A stretch of 64,000 bases of DNA from Phycisphaerales bacterium (GCA_905339235.1 CAJPFG010000006.1:1-64000), one strand, 5' to 3'. Shown: positions 28,039 to 37,247, counted from the stretch's first letter. The notes: generated from the sequence alone by a model not told the origin. A program made the numbers and translations.

Positions 28039-29334
28039 ATGTCCGACGCCCCACCTCCCCACCGCCCCTACGCCGCGCTCCAATCGCCCAACTATCGGCG
28101 CTTTGCCTCGGGGTTCCTGCTCTCCTCCTGCGGCCTGCAGATGCTGAGCACCGCCATCGGGTGGGAGATCTACGAACTCACCGGCAACGCGCTGGACCTG
28201 GGGCTGGCCGGCCTCGCCCGGGCGCTCCCCGTGATCGCGCTCGCCCTTCCCGCGGGGCACATCATCGATCACCTATCGCGCAAGCGCGTGCTGGTGTGGA
28301 CGCAGATCGCGATGGGGCTCGCCGCGGCCGCGCTCGCCGTCGTCTCCGCCCAGGTCGGCGACAAGTCCGCGCACGTCTGGTCGATGTACGCGATGCTGGT
28401 GGTGATGGGCTCGGCCCGCTCGTTCAACGGGCCTTCGAGGGCCAGCCTGCTCCCGATGATCGTCGAGCCCGACGACTTCCACAACGCCGTGACGTGGAAC
28501 AGCGGGATCTTTCAGTTGTCGGCGACGCTGGGCCCGGTGCTCGCGGGCGTGCTGATCGGGCGGTTTCACGCCGCGTGGCCCGTGTACGCCTTCTGCTCCG
28601 CGTTCTGCATCATCTTCGCCCTCAGCGCGACGATGCTGCGCCCGCGTCACGCCGACATCCCCAGCGGCGGCATCTCGCTGCGCTCGATGACCGCCGGCGT
28701 GTCGCACGTGCGGCGCGAGAAGACCATCCTCGCGACGCTCACGCTGGACCTGTTCGCGGTGCTGCTGGGCGGGGCCACCGCGCTGCTCCCGGTGTACGCC
28801 AAGGACATCCTGAAAGTCGGGCCCGAAGGACTCGGCGTGCTCCGGTCGGCGTCGTACGTCGGCGCGCTGGTCATGGCGCTCGTGCTCGCGCACCGTCCGC
28901 CGTTCCGGAAAGCCGGGCGTGCGCTGCTGGTGTCGGTCTGCGGCTTTGGCGTCTGCACGATCGCGTTCGGGTTCTGCGGCTACTTCCCCGCTTCGTTCGG
29001 CTTCCCGGTTGCGTTCGTCTCTCTCTTCGCCGCGGGCGCGCTCGACAATATCTCGGTTGTGGTCCGGCACGTGCTGGTGCAGGTCCGCACGCCCAACCAC
29101 CTACGGGGGCGAGTTTCCTCGGTCAACAGCGTCTTCATCGAGTCCAGCAACGAGTTGGGCGCGTTCGAGAGCGGTCTGGTCGCGAAGTTCTTCGGGCCGG
29201 TCGTTTCGGTGGTCAGCGGCGGGATCGGAACCCTGGTCGTGGTGGCCGTCATCGCCGTTCTTTTCCCCCAACTCCGGAAACTCGGCGCGCTGCGGGAGGA
29301 ACCGCCCGATCCACTCGCGATGCCCGCGAAGTAG
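28039..29334 (+). CDS. MFS transporter (EntS/MFS_3-like exporter)
   Basis: A 431-residue carrier of the major facilitator superfamily with twelve predicted helices. The N-half has NYRRFASGFLLSSCGLQMLSTAIGWEIY and the cytoplasmic loop GHIIDHLSRKRVLV, equivalent to motif A (GxxxDRxGRR) in the group that includes the enterobactin exporter EntS. The C-half has VRTPNHLRGRVSSVNSVF, a conserved loop in the same group. Substrate unknown; no siderophore genes lie nearby. Its closest neighbours are unrelated. Confidence 0.87.
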   Translation: MSDAPPPHRPYAALQSPNYRRFASGFLLSSCGLQMLSTAIGWEIYELTGNALDLGLAGLARALPVIALALPAGHIIDHLSRKRVLVWTQIAMGLAAAALAVVSAQVGDKSAHVWSMYAMLVVMGSARSFNGPSRASLLPMIVEPDDFHNAVTWNSGIFQLSATLGPVLAGVLIGRFHAAWPVYAFCSAFCIIFALSATMLRPRHADIPSGGISLRSMTAGVSHVRREKTILATLTLDLFAVLLGGATALLPVYAKDILKVGPEGLGVLRSASYVGALVMALVLAHRPPFRKAGRALLVSVCGFGVCTIAFGFCGYFPASFGFPVAFVSLFAAGALDNISVVVRHVLVQVRTPNHLRGRVSSVNSVFIESSNELGAFESGLVAKFFGPVVSVVSGGIGTLVVVAVIAVLFPQLRKLGALREEPPDPLAMPAK

Positions 29335-29359
29335 CGGCCGTTCAACGCAAGCCGGTCCC

Positions 29360-30439
29360 TCACGATCGCATCACGACGAGCACGATCCCGCCGATGACGA
29401 TCAGCCCCGCGACCACCGCGCTCGCGATCTTCCACGCCGAATAGGGCCGCTGGCCCTGCACCTCGCCCGTGCGCGCGTTCACCAGGAACCGGAAGAGTTT
29501 CCCGCGGAAGCGGTACGCCGAAACCCACACCGGCAGCAGCAGGTGCTTGAAGGTGATCTCGCGGTAGGCCGAATGCTTCCAGGTGATCCGCTGCTCGTCC
29601 CCGCCGATGTCGGCGCAAATCGTCGAGTCGATCCGAGGCGACATGATCTGCTGCGCCACCCCCCACCCGCCCTTGAGGTCCACCTGGTGGCACTCCGCCC
29701 GGAACCCGGCGAGCCACTCGTCGGCGTAGGGCTTCACCTGCTTGAGGTCCCACGGTTCCAGGGCCGAGACCATGTCCGCGGGCAGTGTGTGGCTCGCGAT
29801 CACAAGCACATCATCGAACCGGTCGTTCACGCGCCCGCTCACGCCGGTCCAGCGGATTCTCCGCTCCGTGCGGCGGTTCTTTCCGCTCCCCACGGTCACG
29901 TAGTACGCATCGCCGCGCTGGCCGCTGTACGAGGTGTCGGCCTTGCAGTCGTACGTCCAGGACGGCAGATACATCCCGGTCAACTGCTCGTCGATCAGGC
30001 TCTGCCTTTTCAGCGCGCTCGGCGCGAACCACCGCGACGCGATCCACTTCCTGAACGCCGCCACCGCCTTCTCGCGCGGAACATGGAAGGGCAGTACGCC
30101 GTTGGGCTGCACGCGGCTGGTTTCCTGCACCTGCGACACGATGTTCGTCCCGCAGAACGGGCACGAGAGGCTCGTCGCGTTCGCGGGCGCCGTCACCTCC
30201 GCCGCGCACGCCTGGCACTTGATCACCCGCACCACCACGTGCGGGGCGTTCTCCTCCAGGCCCGCCAGGACCGTAAGGAAATCCAACTCCTCCGCCGCTC
30301 CGTCCGCGCCGATCTCGTTCTCCGCATCGCAGTACGGACACTTCAGCACCGTCGTCCCCGGCGCGTACTCCACCTTCGCCCCGCACTGTCTGCACGGGAA
30401 ACTCCGCATTTCATGTGCAATGGAAGAATCGGACGGCAT
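29360..30439 (-). CDS. Zinc-ribbon protein with one C-terminal membrane anchor
   Basis: A 359-residue protein. It opens with CRQCGAKVEYAPGTTVLKCPYC, a TFIIB-type zinc ribbon, and has a second Cys cluster CQACAAEVTAPANATSLSCPFC near residue 75. A beta-rich middle follows with repeated YLPSWTYDCKADTSYSGQRG and LLLPVWVSAYRF. The C-terminus is a membrane helix (IASAVVAGLIVIGGIVLVV). Proteins of this shape are often stored beside SPFH/GYF proteins like the one at 30902-31999; the broken GxxExxY gene lies between them here. The role is unknown but is probably in membrane quality control. The Met at 30409 is an alternative start. Confidence 0.75.
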   Translation of the reverse strand: MPSDSSIAHEMRSFPCRQCGAKVEYAPGTTVLKCPYCDAENEIGADGAAEELDFLTVLAGLEENAPHVVVRVIKCQACAAEVTAPANATSLSCPFCGTNIVSQVQETSRVQPNGVLPFHVPREKAVAAFRKWIASRWFAPSALKRQSLIDEQLTGMYLPSWTYDCKADTSYSGQRGDAYYVTVGSGKNRRTERRIRWTGVSGRVNDRFDDVLVIASHTLPADMVSALEPWDLKQVKPYADEWLAGFRAECHQVDLKGGWGVAQQIMSPRIDSTICADIGGDEQRITWKHSAYREITFKHLLLPVWVSAYRFRGKLFRFLVNARTGEVQGQRPYSAWKIASAVVAGLIVIGGIVLVVMRS

Positions 30440-30445
30440 TCATTC

Positions 30446-30477
30446 ACCACGGAGGGCCACGGGGAACCACGGAGGGG
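30446..30477. repeat. CCACGGAG short-period repeat, copy 1
   Basis: Three 9-nt units, ACCACGGAG, GGCCACGGG and GAACCACGG, then AGGGG. It lies just 5' of the zinc-ribbon gene and just 3' of the broken GxxExxY gene. The same repeat flanks that gene on the other side (30870-30892) and recurs at 52191-52210. Confidence 0.65.
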
Positions 30478-30485
30478 AAGAACGT

Positions 30486-30861
30486 CTAGAGAACTCGCCT
30501 GACGATCCCATCGGCCATGCGGAGCCTGTTGAAGTTGAGAATCAGCCCTGCGCGATACCCGCCCAGTCGAGGATACGTCATCAACTGCGCCTCGTGAATG
30601 GGATCGACCTTGTCCACCACTTTCAACTCCACAATGACTGCATCCTCTACAAGCAGATCAATCCGATAGCCACGGTCGAGCCGCAGATCCTTGTACACCA
30701 GCGGCAACGCAACTTGACGTGCAACTCTTCGCCCTGCCGCAACGCTCGTGTGCGAGGCAAGTCTCATACGAAGATGAGAGCAGGCCGGGGCCCAGCACAC
30801 GATGCACCTCAATCGCGCTCGCGAGGATGTCACTCGTGATGCCCTCGTGAATCACAGCCAT
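30486..30861 (-). pseudogene. Broken GxxExxY-family gene
   Basis: The N-terminal frame reads [20 protein letters not shown], then [19 protein letters not shown]; the C-terminal frame reads [20 protein letters not shown], then LVEDAVIVELKVVDKV, and finally GIVRRVL, both clear pieces of GxxExxY proteins. The frame changes near 30735, within the stretch after LAHE. The name-giving GxxExxY motif, normally GLLESAY, here reads GLLSSSY, so the Glu is lost as well. GxxExxY proteins are small, widespread in environmental bacteria and of unknown role; the C-terminal half looks PD-(D/E)XK-like. Confidence 0.8.
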
Positions 30862-30869
30862 CCTCTCCT

Positions 30870-30892
30870 ACTCCGTGGCTCTCCGCGGCCCC
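30870..30892. repeat. CCACGGAG short-period repeat, copy 2
   Basis: Two 10-nt units on the plus strand, CTCCGTGGCT and CTCCGCGGCC, then CC. It lies in the 40 bp between the SPFH gene stop (30902) and the start of the broken GxxExxY gene. The first unit is identical to one at 52201-52210. Confidence 0.6.
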
Positions 30893-30901
30893 AGTGGTGA
30901 A

Positions 30902-31999
30902 CTATCGGGGCAGCGGAGGCGGTCCGCCCGGGATCGGCGGGGGCGTTTGCGTGAAGACCGGCGCGAGTTCTCCCACCTCTCCCGCCTTCACCCACGCGGC
31001 CATCCCCTGCTTCCACACCAGCGACTCGCGCGTCAGTTGCCCGCCCTTGGCCATGTTCGACAGCATCCCCGCATCGAACGGCCCCTGCTGCTGGCCGTTG
31101 ATCGCCACGAAGAACGCCGCGAGCGGCGGAGGGGCCGCGCCGGCCGCGCCCTGCGCCGTCTGGCCCATCGTGCCCGCGAAGACCTGGCCCACGCCCATTC
31201 CGACTACCATGCCCGCGGCCCCGGGGTTCTTGGCCGCGTCGCGCAGCGCATCCGCCGCCTGGAACTTGGCGTACTGGTTCACATCGCCGATCACGCTCAT
31301 GCTCGAGCGCTTGTCCAGAGCCTGCTCCACCTCCGGCGGCAGGCTGATGTTCTCGATCAGGAGCGTGGACAGGTCCACGCCGAGTTTGTCGAACTCCGGC
31401 TGCATCGCCTGCGCGATCTTGCCGCCCAGTGTGCGGAAGTTGCCCGCCAGGTCGAGCATCGGGATCTTCGCCTGCCCCAGCCCGTCGCCGAAGTGGCTCA
31501 CGATCACGTTGCGGATCTGGTTGGTGAGTTCCTCGGTCGTGAAGCGGTTGTCCGTTCCCACCACGTTCCGGATAAACGTGCCCGCATCCTTCACCCGCAT
31601 CGCGTAGGACCCGAACGCCCGCAGCCGCACCGGCCCGAACTCCGGATCGCGCACCATCACCGGGTTCATCGTCCCCCACTTGAGGTCCGTGAACAGGCGA
31701 GTCGAGACGAAGTACACCTCGGCCTTGAACGGGCTTTCAAACCCGTACTTCCAGCCTTTCAGCGTCGCCAGGATCGGCAGGTTTCTCGTTTCCAGCGTGT
31801 ACGTGCCCGGCGGAAAGACGTCGGCGATCTGCCCCTCGTTGATGAACACCGCCGTCTGCCCCTCGCGCACCACCAGTTTTGCGCCGTGCTTGATCTCGTT
31901 CTGGAATCGCTCGAACCGGAAGCACAGCGTGTTGTTGGAGTCGTCCAGGAACTCGACGATGTCGATCAGTTCCTGCTTCAGCCTGTCCCAGATACCCAT
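30902..31999 (-). CDS. SPFH-domain protein with C-terminal GYF_2 domain
   Basis: A 365-residue protein. Residues about 25-250 are an SPFH (band 7) domain of the YdjI/virion-core type: LVVREGQTAVFINEGQIADV, PGTYTLETRNLPIL, FVSTRLFTDLKWGT and LLIENISLPPEVEQALDKR. A Gly/Ala-rich linker leads to a GYF_2 domain (about 295-345: FFVAINGQQQGPFDAGMLSN...VWKQGMAAWVKAG) and a Pro-rich end. There is no signal peptide or clear membrane helix. Relatives are often found next to zinc-ribbon proteins such as the one at 29360-30439. Probably a scaffold at the membrane. Confidence 0.87.
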   Translation of the reverse strand: MGIWDRLKQELIDIVEFLDDSNNTLCFRFERFQNEIKHGAKLVVREGQTAVFINEGQIADVFPPGTYTLETRNLPILATLKGWKYGFESPFKAEVYFVSTRLFTDLKWGTMNPVMVRDPEFGPVRLRAFGSYAMRVKDAGTFIRNVVGTDNRFTTEELTNQIRNVIVSHFGDGLGQAKIPMLDLAGNFRTLGGKIAQAMQPEFDKLGVDLSTLLIENISLPPEVEQALDKRSSMSVIGDVNQYAKFQAADALRDAAKNPGAAGMVVGMGVGQVFAGTMGQTAQGAAGAAPPPLAAFFVAINGQQQGPFDAGMLSNMAKGGQLTRESLVWKQGMAAWVKAGEVGELAPVFTQTPPPIPGGPPPLPR

Positions 32000-32079
32000 G
32001 GATGCACTCCTTCACTCTCACTCTTCGGAACCCAGCGCTCCGGTTTCACCGGCGAATCCTACTTCCCTCCGGTCCTCAT

Positions 32080-32107
32080 GTTTGCGATTCGCCATTTGCC
32101 GTTTCTC
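32080..32107. repeat. Heptamer repeat after proA
   Basis: Plus-strand units GTTTGCG, ATTCGCC, ATTTGCC and GTTTCTC, the last degenerate. It begins 2 nt beyond the proA stop codon on the minus strand. Same family as 26755-26782 and 56077-56104. Confidence 0.65.
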
Positions 32108-32108
32108 C

Positions 32109-33353
32109 TCACCTCACCTGCCCATCCCCCCGCACCACCCACCGCTGCGTCGTCAACTCCTCCAGCCCCATCGGCCCGTACGCGTGCAACCGGGTCGTGC
32201 TGATCCCGATCTCCGCCCCCAGACCCAGCGAGAACCCGTCGTTGAACCGCGTGCTGGCGTTCACCACCACGCACGAACTCCGCACGTGATCGGAGAACCA
32301 CTCCGCGGCCCGTTCATCTCCCGTGATGATCGCCTCGGTGTGATCGCTCCCGAACTGCTCGATGTGCGCGATCGCTTCGTCCATCCCCGGAACCACCTTC
32401 AGTGCGACGGTAAGCCCCAGGAACTCGCGCCCGAAGTCCTCGCCCGCCGCGGGAATCGCCCGCGAGTCCAGTTCGCACGTTCGGGCACACCCGCGCACCT
32501 CGACGCCCGCCGCGACAAACGCCCCCACCAGCCGCGGCACCGCCGCCGCCGCCACCCCTTCGTGCACCAGCACGCACTCCGCCGCGTTGCACGTCGCCGG
32601 AGCGCTGGTCTTGGCGCTCACGCACACCTTCTCAGCCATGTCCATGTCCGCGGCCTGATCCACGAAGATGTGGCACACCCCCCTGGCGTGGAACAGCAGC
32701 GGCACCTTCGCGTGCTCCTGCACGAACCGGATCAACTCCTCCCCGCCGCGCGGGATCGCCACATCCACATACCGGTCCAGCGTCAGCAAATCGCGCACCT
32801 CTTCCCGCGTGGCCTTCGCCAGCACGACGCACGCGTCCGCGGGCAGGCCGTGCCCCGCCAGCACCGCGTGGATGAGTTTCATCAGCATCAGGTTGCTCTC
32901 GCATGCCTCGCCGCCGCCCTTGAGGATGCACGCGTTCCCGCTCTTGAAGCACAGGGCAAACGCGTCGATCGTCACCATCGGCCGCGCCTCGTAGATCATG
33001 GCGACCACGCCCAGCGGCGTGCGCACCTTCTTCACGCGCAGCCCGATCGGAGTGGTTCGCTCCAGTGTCACCTGCCCGACCGGATCGGGCATCCCCGCGA
33101 TCTGCCGCAGGCTCGACATCGTCTGCTCGATCACGCTCCCGTTGATCCGCAGCCGGGCGAGTTTGGCTTCGGCCAGCCCCGCTTTCTGCGCTTCCATCAC
33201 GTCCTTGCCGTTCACCATCTGAATGAGAGGCGCGGCCCCTTCGATGCAGTCCGCCAGACCGTTGAGCACCGCCGCCTTGGTCTTGTCATCCAACGACGCG
33301 ACCAGCCGCGAGGCTTCCTTCGCCCGCCGCGCACTCTCCACGACCTGGCTCAT
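32109..33353 (-). CDS. proA: Glutamate-5-semialdehyde dehydrogenase (gamma-glutamyl phosphate reductase)
   Basis: Second step of proline synthesis: reduces glutamyl 5-phosphate with NADPH. At 414 residues it is the usual length. Seen: TPLGVVAMIYEARPMVTID, LCFKSGNACILKGGGEA, the AIPRGGEELIRFV block, the catalytic Cys in SAPATCNAAECVLVH, EFLGLTVALKVVPGMDEAI and the C-terminal HTEAIITGDERAAEWF followed by VNASTRFNDGFSLGLGAEIG. Its ATG overlaps the proB stop as ATGA, so proB and proA form a coupled operon. Confidence 0.96.
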   Translation of the reverse strand: MSQVVESARRAKEASRLVASLDDKTKAAVLNGLADCIEGAAPLIQMVNGKDVMEAQKAGLAEAKLARLRINGSVIEQTMSSLRQIAGMPDPVGQVTLERTTPIGLRVKKVRTPLGVVAMIYEARPMVTIDAFALCFKSGNACILKGGGEACESNLMLMKLIHAVLAGHGLPADACVVLAKATREEVRDLLTLDRYVDVAIPRGGEELIRFVQEHAKVPLLFHARGVCHIFVDQAADMDMAEKVCVSAKTSAPATCNAAECVLVHEGVAAAAVPRLVGAFVAAGVEVRGCARTCELDSRAIPAAGEDFGREFLGLTVALKVVPGMDEAIAHIEQFGSDHTEAIITGDERAAEWFSDHVRSSCVVVNASTRFNDGFSLGLGAEIGISTTRLHAYGPMGLEELTTQRWVVRGDGQVR

Positions 33354-34489
33354 GACCGCTCCCCTTTCGAACCGGCCGTAAGCACCAGGTCGTCGCGATG
33401 GATGATCTCCTCCCGGTAGCAGTAGCCCAGCGTGCGCTCGATGTCCGCCGATTTCTTGCCGCGAAGCCGACGGATCTCACCCGAGGAATACGAGGTCAGG
33501 CCGCGTGCGAGGACCCGCCCGTCCTTGTACCGCACCGCCACGCAGGCGCCCTCGCCGAACTCGCCCTCCACCCCCACCACCCCGCTCGGGAGAAGACTCG
33601 CGCCGCGCTCGGTGAGGGCGCTCCCGCATCCCTCGTCCACCACGATCGTCCCGCGGACCCGCGTCGAACGGCCGATCCATCGCCGCCGGGCGCCCACCCC
33701 TCGCCCGGCCGCGGGAAAGTGGGTCCCGAGCGCTTCCCCTCCCAGGATCCTCGCCAGCACCCGATCCTGCGCCCCACGGGCAATCACCACGTGCGCCCCC
33801 GCTTCCACCGCAATCTCCGCGGCGTCGAGTTTCGTCGCCATCCCCCCCGTGCCGACCTCCGAAGTGCCGGCGCGAATATGCCGGCGTGCCGCGCCGATGT
33901 TCTCGATCCACGCGATCACGCGCTTCCCATCGCCCTGCTCGTATACCCCGTCGATGCTCGACAGGATCACCAGCAGGTCCGCGCCCACCAATCCCGCCAC
34001 CAGCGCCGAGAGCCGGTCGTTGTCACCGAGTTTGATCTCCGCATAACTCACGCTGTCGTTCTCGTTGATGATCGGAATCACCCCGGCCGCGAGCAGTGCC
34101 TCCAGAGTCCGCCGCGCGTTGAGGTGCCTCGCGCGGTCGTCCAGATCGTCGGCCGTGAGCAGAACCTGCGCAACCACCCGTCCATGCTTCTGAAACGCCC
34201 CGGCCCACGCCGCCATCAGCCGCTGCTGTCCCACCGCCGCCGCGGCCTGTTTCTGCACGATGCTCCGCGGCATCGCCTCCAGACCCAGCGCTCGGAACCC
34301 GCTCGCCACCGCCCCCGACGACACCACGACGACCTCTCGGTCCGACGTGGCCATGTCGCCCGCGAGACGCACGATCGCCTCTTCATCCAGCCTTCCGCCG
34401 GGCGCAATCACAGCGCTGCCCAACTTCACGACGATCCGCCGGACCGAAGCAAATCCCAGGCCGTCACCGCGCGTTTTCGCCAGGCCCAT
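33350..34489 (-). CDS. proB: Glutamate 5-kinase
   Basis: First step of proline synthesis: ATP-dependent phosphorylation of glutamate, normally inhibited by proline. The 379-residue protein has the amino-acid kinase domain (RRIVVKLGSAVIAP, VVVVSSGAVASGFRAL, INENDSVSYAEIKLGDNDRLSA, SEVGTGGMATKLDAAEIAV) and a C-terminal PUA domain (about 285-375: GTIVVDEGCGSALTERGASL followed by LLPSGVVGVEG). The Met at 34489 is chosen because it starts the fold; no strong Shine-Dalgarno sequence is seen. The upstream gap to the plus-strand gene at 34694 is about 200 bp and holds nothing else visible. Confidence 0.95.
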   Translation of the reverse strand: MGLAKTRGDGLGFASVRRIVVKLGSAVIAPGGRLDEEAIVRLAGDMATSDREVVVVSSGAVASGFRALGLEAMPRSIVQKQAAAAVGQQRLMAAWAGAFQKHGRVVAQVLLTADDLDDRARHLNARRTLEALLAAGVIPIINENDSVSYAEIKLGDNDRLSALVAGLVGADLLVILSSIDGVYEQGDGKRVIAWIENIGAARRHIRAGTSEVGTGGMATKLDAAEIAVEAGAHVVIARGAQDRVLARILGGEALGTHFPAAGRGVGARRRWIGRSTRVRGTIVVDEGCGSALTERGASLLPSGVVGVEGEFGEGACVAVRYKDGRVLARGLTSYSSGEIRRLRGKKSADIERTLGYCYREEIIHRDDLVLTAGSKGERS

Positions 34490-34693
34490 GCGGCAACTCC
34501 CCAAACAGACCCCGTCACGAATCCCGAAAGTACCCCTCGACGAAACCGTCGGCGAACAGTATTCTCTTGCGACGGGCGATAGGCCCGCCGGGGATCGAGA
34601 GAGACATTCCCCATGATTTCGAAACGGGCTCGTCGCGGAAGGATTCGCGCGGTCATCGGCTAATCGCGGCATGCCCGCGGAGGAGATGAGTTC

Positions 34694-36076
34694 ATGCGTG
34701 GTCGCACAGTGGCTTCGTTGTTCGTCCTAGCCGGCTTGGCCACGAGCGCGCACGCCGGAATCGCCAGTTCCATATTCGCCGAGACCGGTCCAAAGTCACT
34801 CGCCCCGGGCATGGGCGGGCTGGTCTTCACGGCCTTTGATCGGCCTTTCCGGTCGCTCAACGGAAACTGGATCATCACCGCGACCGTGAACTCCGGCGCA
34901 ACCACGACCGACGAGGTGATCTACACCGGCTCGGGCTCGACCGGCACGCTCCGAGTGCAGGAAGGCGTCACCGGCCTCGACGCCGGCCGCACCTCCGACA
35001 GCGCGTCGATCGATACCAAGGTCGCTATCAACGACAGCGGAGATTACGCCTTCACCGCCAATCTCTCCGGCGCCACCACCGATGACGAGGCCATTGTGGT
35101 CGGCGCCGCCGGCGGCGGCTTTACCGTCGCGGCCCGCGAAGCCCAGAACATCGGCACGCCCCCCACCTTCACCGGGCCGGTCGCGCTCGGAACCATCGTC
35201 GACTCCCCCAACCTCACCAACGGCGGCGCGCTCTCCTACCGCAGCACCCCCGTCACCGGCGGAGGGGCCGGCTCGGGCAACAACACCATCGCCATGCGGA
35301 ACAACAACGCCACCCTCGATCTCCGGTTCGGCGTCTCCACGCCCTCGAACATCCCCGGCCGTACCTACGACGCTCTGAGCGCGGGTGATTACTTCGTGGA
35401 TGCCGCAGGCGCCAACTGGTTCGCTCTCGCCAGCGTCAACGGCAGCACCGCCGACGACGGCGTCGTGATCCTCAACGGAGCAGCGGTATTCCAGGAAGCC
35501 GTGACTTCCGTGGGCGGCGGGACCGCGTTGACCTTCAACGAGATCGGCATGAACCCCAACGGCGACTGGTGGGTGCGCGGCTCGAACTCCGGCGCTACCG
35601 GCGCGGGTGACTGGATCGCGCTCGGCAATCCGTCGGGCGCATTCAGCACCGTGGCGATCACCGACGCCACCATCACCACCTCCTCCACCGAGCAGTGGGA
35701 CGACGGCATCTTCACCCAGACCTTCTTCCTCTTCGCCTCCGACAACGCCGGCAACTTCGTCGTCGGCGGTGTCACCAACAACGCCAACGCCGCCGCCAAC
35801 GCCGTGCTCGTCTACAACGGCGTCCTCGAAATCCTCCGCGAAGGCGACGCCATCGATCTCGACGGCGACGGTATTCTCAACGACAACGCCTTCATCTCCG
35901 TCTTCAACAACGACGACTGCTTCCTCGACGGAACCGATTTCTACTTCACCGGCGACATCGTGGACGGCTCCGGCGCCTCCCTCGGCCAGGCCTTCATGCA
36001 CATGACCGTCCCCGCGCCGGGCGCGGCCGCGCTCCTGGGCCTGGCATCGCTCTTCGCCGTCCGCCGACGTCGCTGA
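34694..36076 (+). CDS. Secreted beta-rich protein with PEP-CTERM-like tail
   Basis: A 460-residue exported protein with no recognised domain. The ATG follows GGAGGAG. Residues 1-21 are a signal peptide (VASLFVLAGLATSAHAG). The mature part is rich in Gly, Ala, Thr, Asn and Asp with loosely repeated strands (for example TTDEVIYTGSGSTGTL, TTDDEAIVVGAAGGGF, TADDGVVILNGAAVF), probably a beta-propeller or solenoid. The tail VPAPGAAALLGLASLFAV then RRRR is the sorting signal. Low Cys and Lys content fits a surface protein. A terminator lies 25 nt downstream. Confidence 0.75.
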   Translation: MRGRTVASLFVLAGLATSAHAGIASSIFAETGPKSLAPGMGGLVFTAFDRPFRSLNGNWIITATVNSGATTTDEVIYTGSGSTGTLRVQEGVTGLDAGRTSDSASIDTKVAINDSGDYAFTANLSGATTDDEAIVVGAAGGGFTVAAREAQNIGTPPTFTGPVALGTIVDSPNLTNGGALSYRSTPVTGGGAGSGNNTIAMRNNNATLDLRFGVSTPSNIPGRTYDALSAGDYFVDAAGANWFALASVNGSTADDGVVILNGAAVFQEAVTSVGGGTALTFNEIGMNPNGDWWVRGSNSGATGAGDWIALGNPSGAFSTVAITDATITTSSTEQWDDGIFTQTFFLFASDNAGNFVVGGVTNNANAAANAVLVYNGVLEILREGDAIDLDGDGILNDNAFISVFNNDDCFLDGTDFYFTGDIVDGSGASLGQAFMHMTVPAPGAAALLGLASLFAVRRRR

Positions 36077-36078
36077 TC

Positions 36079-37191
36079 TCAACCTTCGGCTGCACCCACG
36101 GGGCTCGGGCGATTACCCGAGCCCTTTTCATTGGCGTCCCCCGACGGCGCAAGCCCGCACTCGGGACATCGCGCGTCATCCGGGAGGCCGGCACGCGAGT
36201 ACCCGCAGACGGCGCACCGTCGCGCCGGCGGTGCTTCCTCTCTTTGTGCAAGCCGATGCTGCGCCCACAGCACCACGCCCGCTCCCCCGATGGCCAGCAT
36301 CCCCGTCGCCCATTGCAGCGGCGTCAGCCGTTCCCCGAAGATGAAGAACGACGCGATCGACACCGTCACCGGCTGCAACTGCACCACCGCCGTCGACACC
36401 GCCAGCCCCAGCCGCTTGATCGACAGAAAGTAGAACGTGTGCCCCAGCCCGATGCCGATCACCGCGCTCAGCGCCAGAAGCCCGAACTTCGACCCCGTCA
36501 GCGACATCACGCTCGCCCCGCCGTCCCACGCGCCGGTGTGCACGTCGCGCCCCATCGCCAGCATCAGCGCCACCAGCCCCACGCCCGTGATCTGGTTCAC
36601 CGCCGCGAACGCCGTCAGCGGATTGATCCCCATCATGTACTTTCGCACCGCCAGCGCGTAGCACGCGTACAGCAGCCCAGCGCCGATCGCGATCGACACT
36701 CCCAGCACCGAGCCCTTCCCCAGCCCCTCCGGCTCCAGCACGATCGTCGCCAGCGTTCCGCCCAGCACCAGCAGGATCCCGGCGATGAACCCGGGCGAAC
36801 GGATCACGCGGCGCTCCGCGGGAAACAGCATCGCCGCGCCCACGGCGAGAAACACGATCTGGAACCGCAGGCTGAAGGTCATCAGCCCCGGCTCGATGTA
36901 GTACGGCGCCAGCGCGAACAACGCCTGCGCGGGAATGTTCCACAAGCACGGCACCAGCGCCGCTTTCCACAGACCCTTGGGCAAGTTCTTCCGCCACCAC
37001 CCCAGCAGCAGCGGCGGCAGCCAGATCAGCGCCGAAATCCCGTAGCGCCACCCGTTCGCCGTCCACGCGTCGAAGTCGTGCTTGAACGAAAACAAAAAAA
37101 GCGGGATGCTCGTCCACCCCGCCAGCGTCATCACCACCGTGAGCAGCCCCAGCCCCCGCCCGGAGCCGCCCGCCTTGGCTTCCTCGCTCAT
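36079..37191 (-). CDS. EamA/DMT permease with fused zinc ribbon
   Basis: A 370-residue transporter with ten predicted helices arranged as two EamA repeats (for example LLTVVMTLAGWTSIPLFLF, GVVLWAQHRLA at the end of the last helix). After the helices comes a zinc ribbon CAVCGYSRAGLPDDARCPECG (about 325-345) on the cytoplasmic side, followed by a disordered end. Typical EamA permeases stop at about 300 residues, so the ribbon is an added domain, the same kind as in the genes at 419, 922 and 27322. Substrate unknown. The last 40 nt of its coding sequence contain the terminator of the convergent gene. Confidence 0.8.
   Translation of the reverse strand: MSEEAKAGGSGRGLGLLTVVMTLAGWTSIPLFLFSFKHDFDAWTANGWRYGISALIWLPPLLLGWWRKNLPKGLWKAALVPCLWNIPAQALFALAPYYIEPGLMTFSLRFQIVFLAVGAAMLFPAERRVIRSPGFIAGILLVLGGTLATIVLEPEGLGKGSVLGVSIAIGAGLLYACYALAVRKYMMGINPLTAFAAVNQITGVGLVALMLAMGRDVHTGAWDGGASVMSLTGSKFGLLALSAVIGIGLGHTFYFLSIKRLGLAVSTAVVQLQPVTVSIASFFIFGERLTPLQWATGMLAIGGAGVVLWAQHRLAQREEAPPARRCAVCGYSRAGLPDDARCPECGLAPSGDANEKGSGNRPSPVGAAEG
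36101..36127 (+). terminator. Rho-independent terminator of the PEP-CTERM gene
   Basis: Perfect 9-bp stem GGGCTCGGG/CCCGAGCCC with a 6-nt loop, then TTTT. It is 25 nt past the stop at 36076. It overlaps the last codons of the convergent EamA gene (stop at 36079), so both strands use these bases. Confidence 0.85.
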
Positions 37192-37247
37192 GATCCCCCC
37201 GCCCGAGCCCGGCCGCGGTCACCCCGCCACGACGCGAACCCGCCAAG

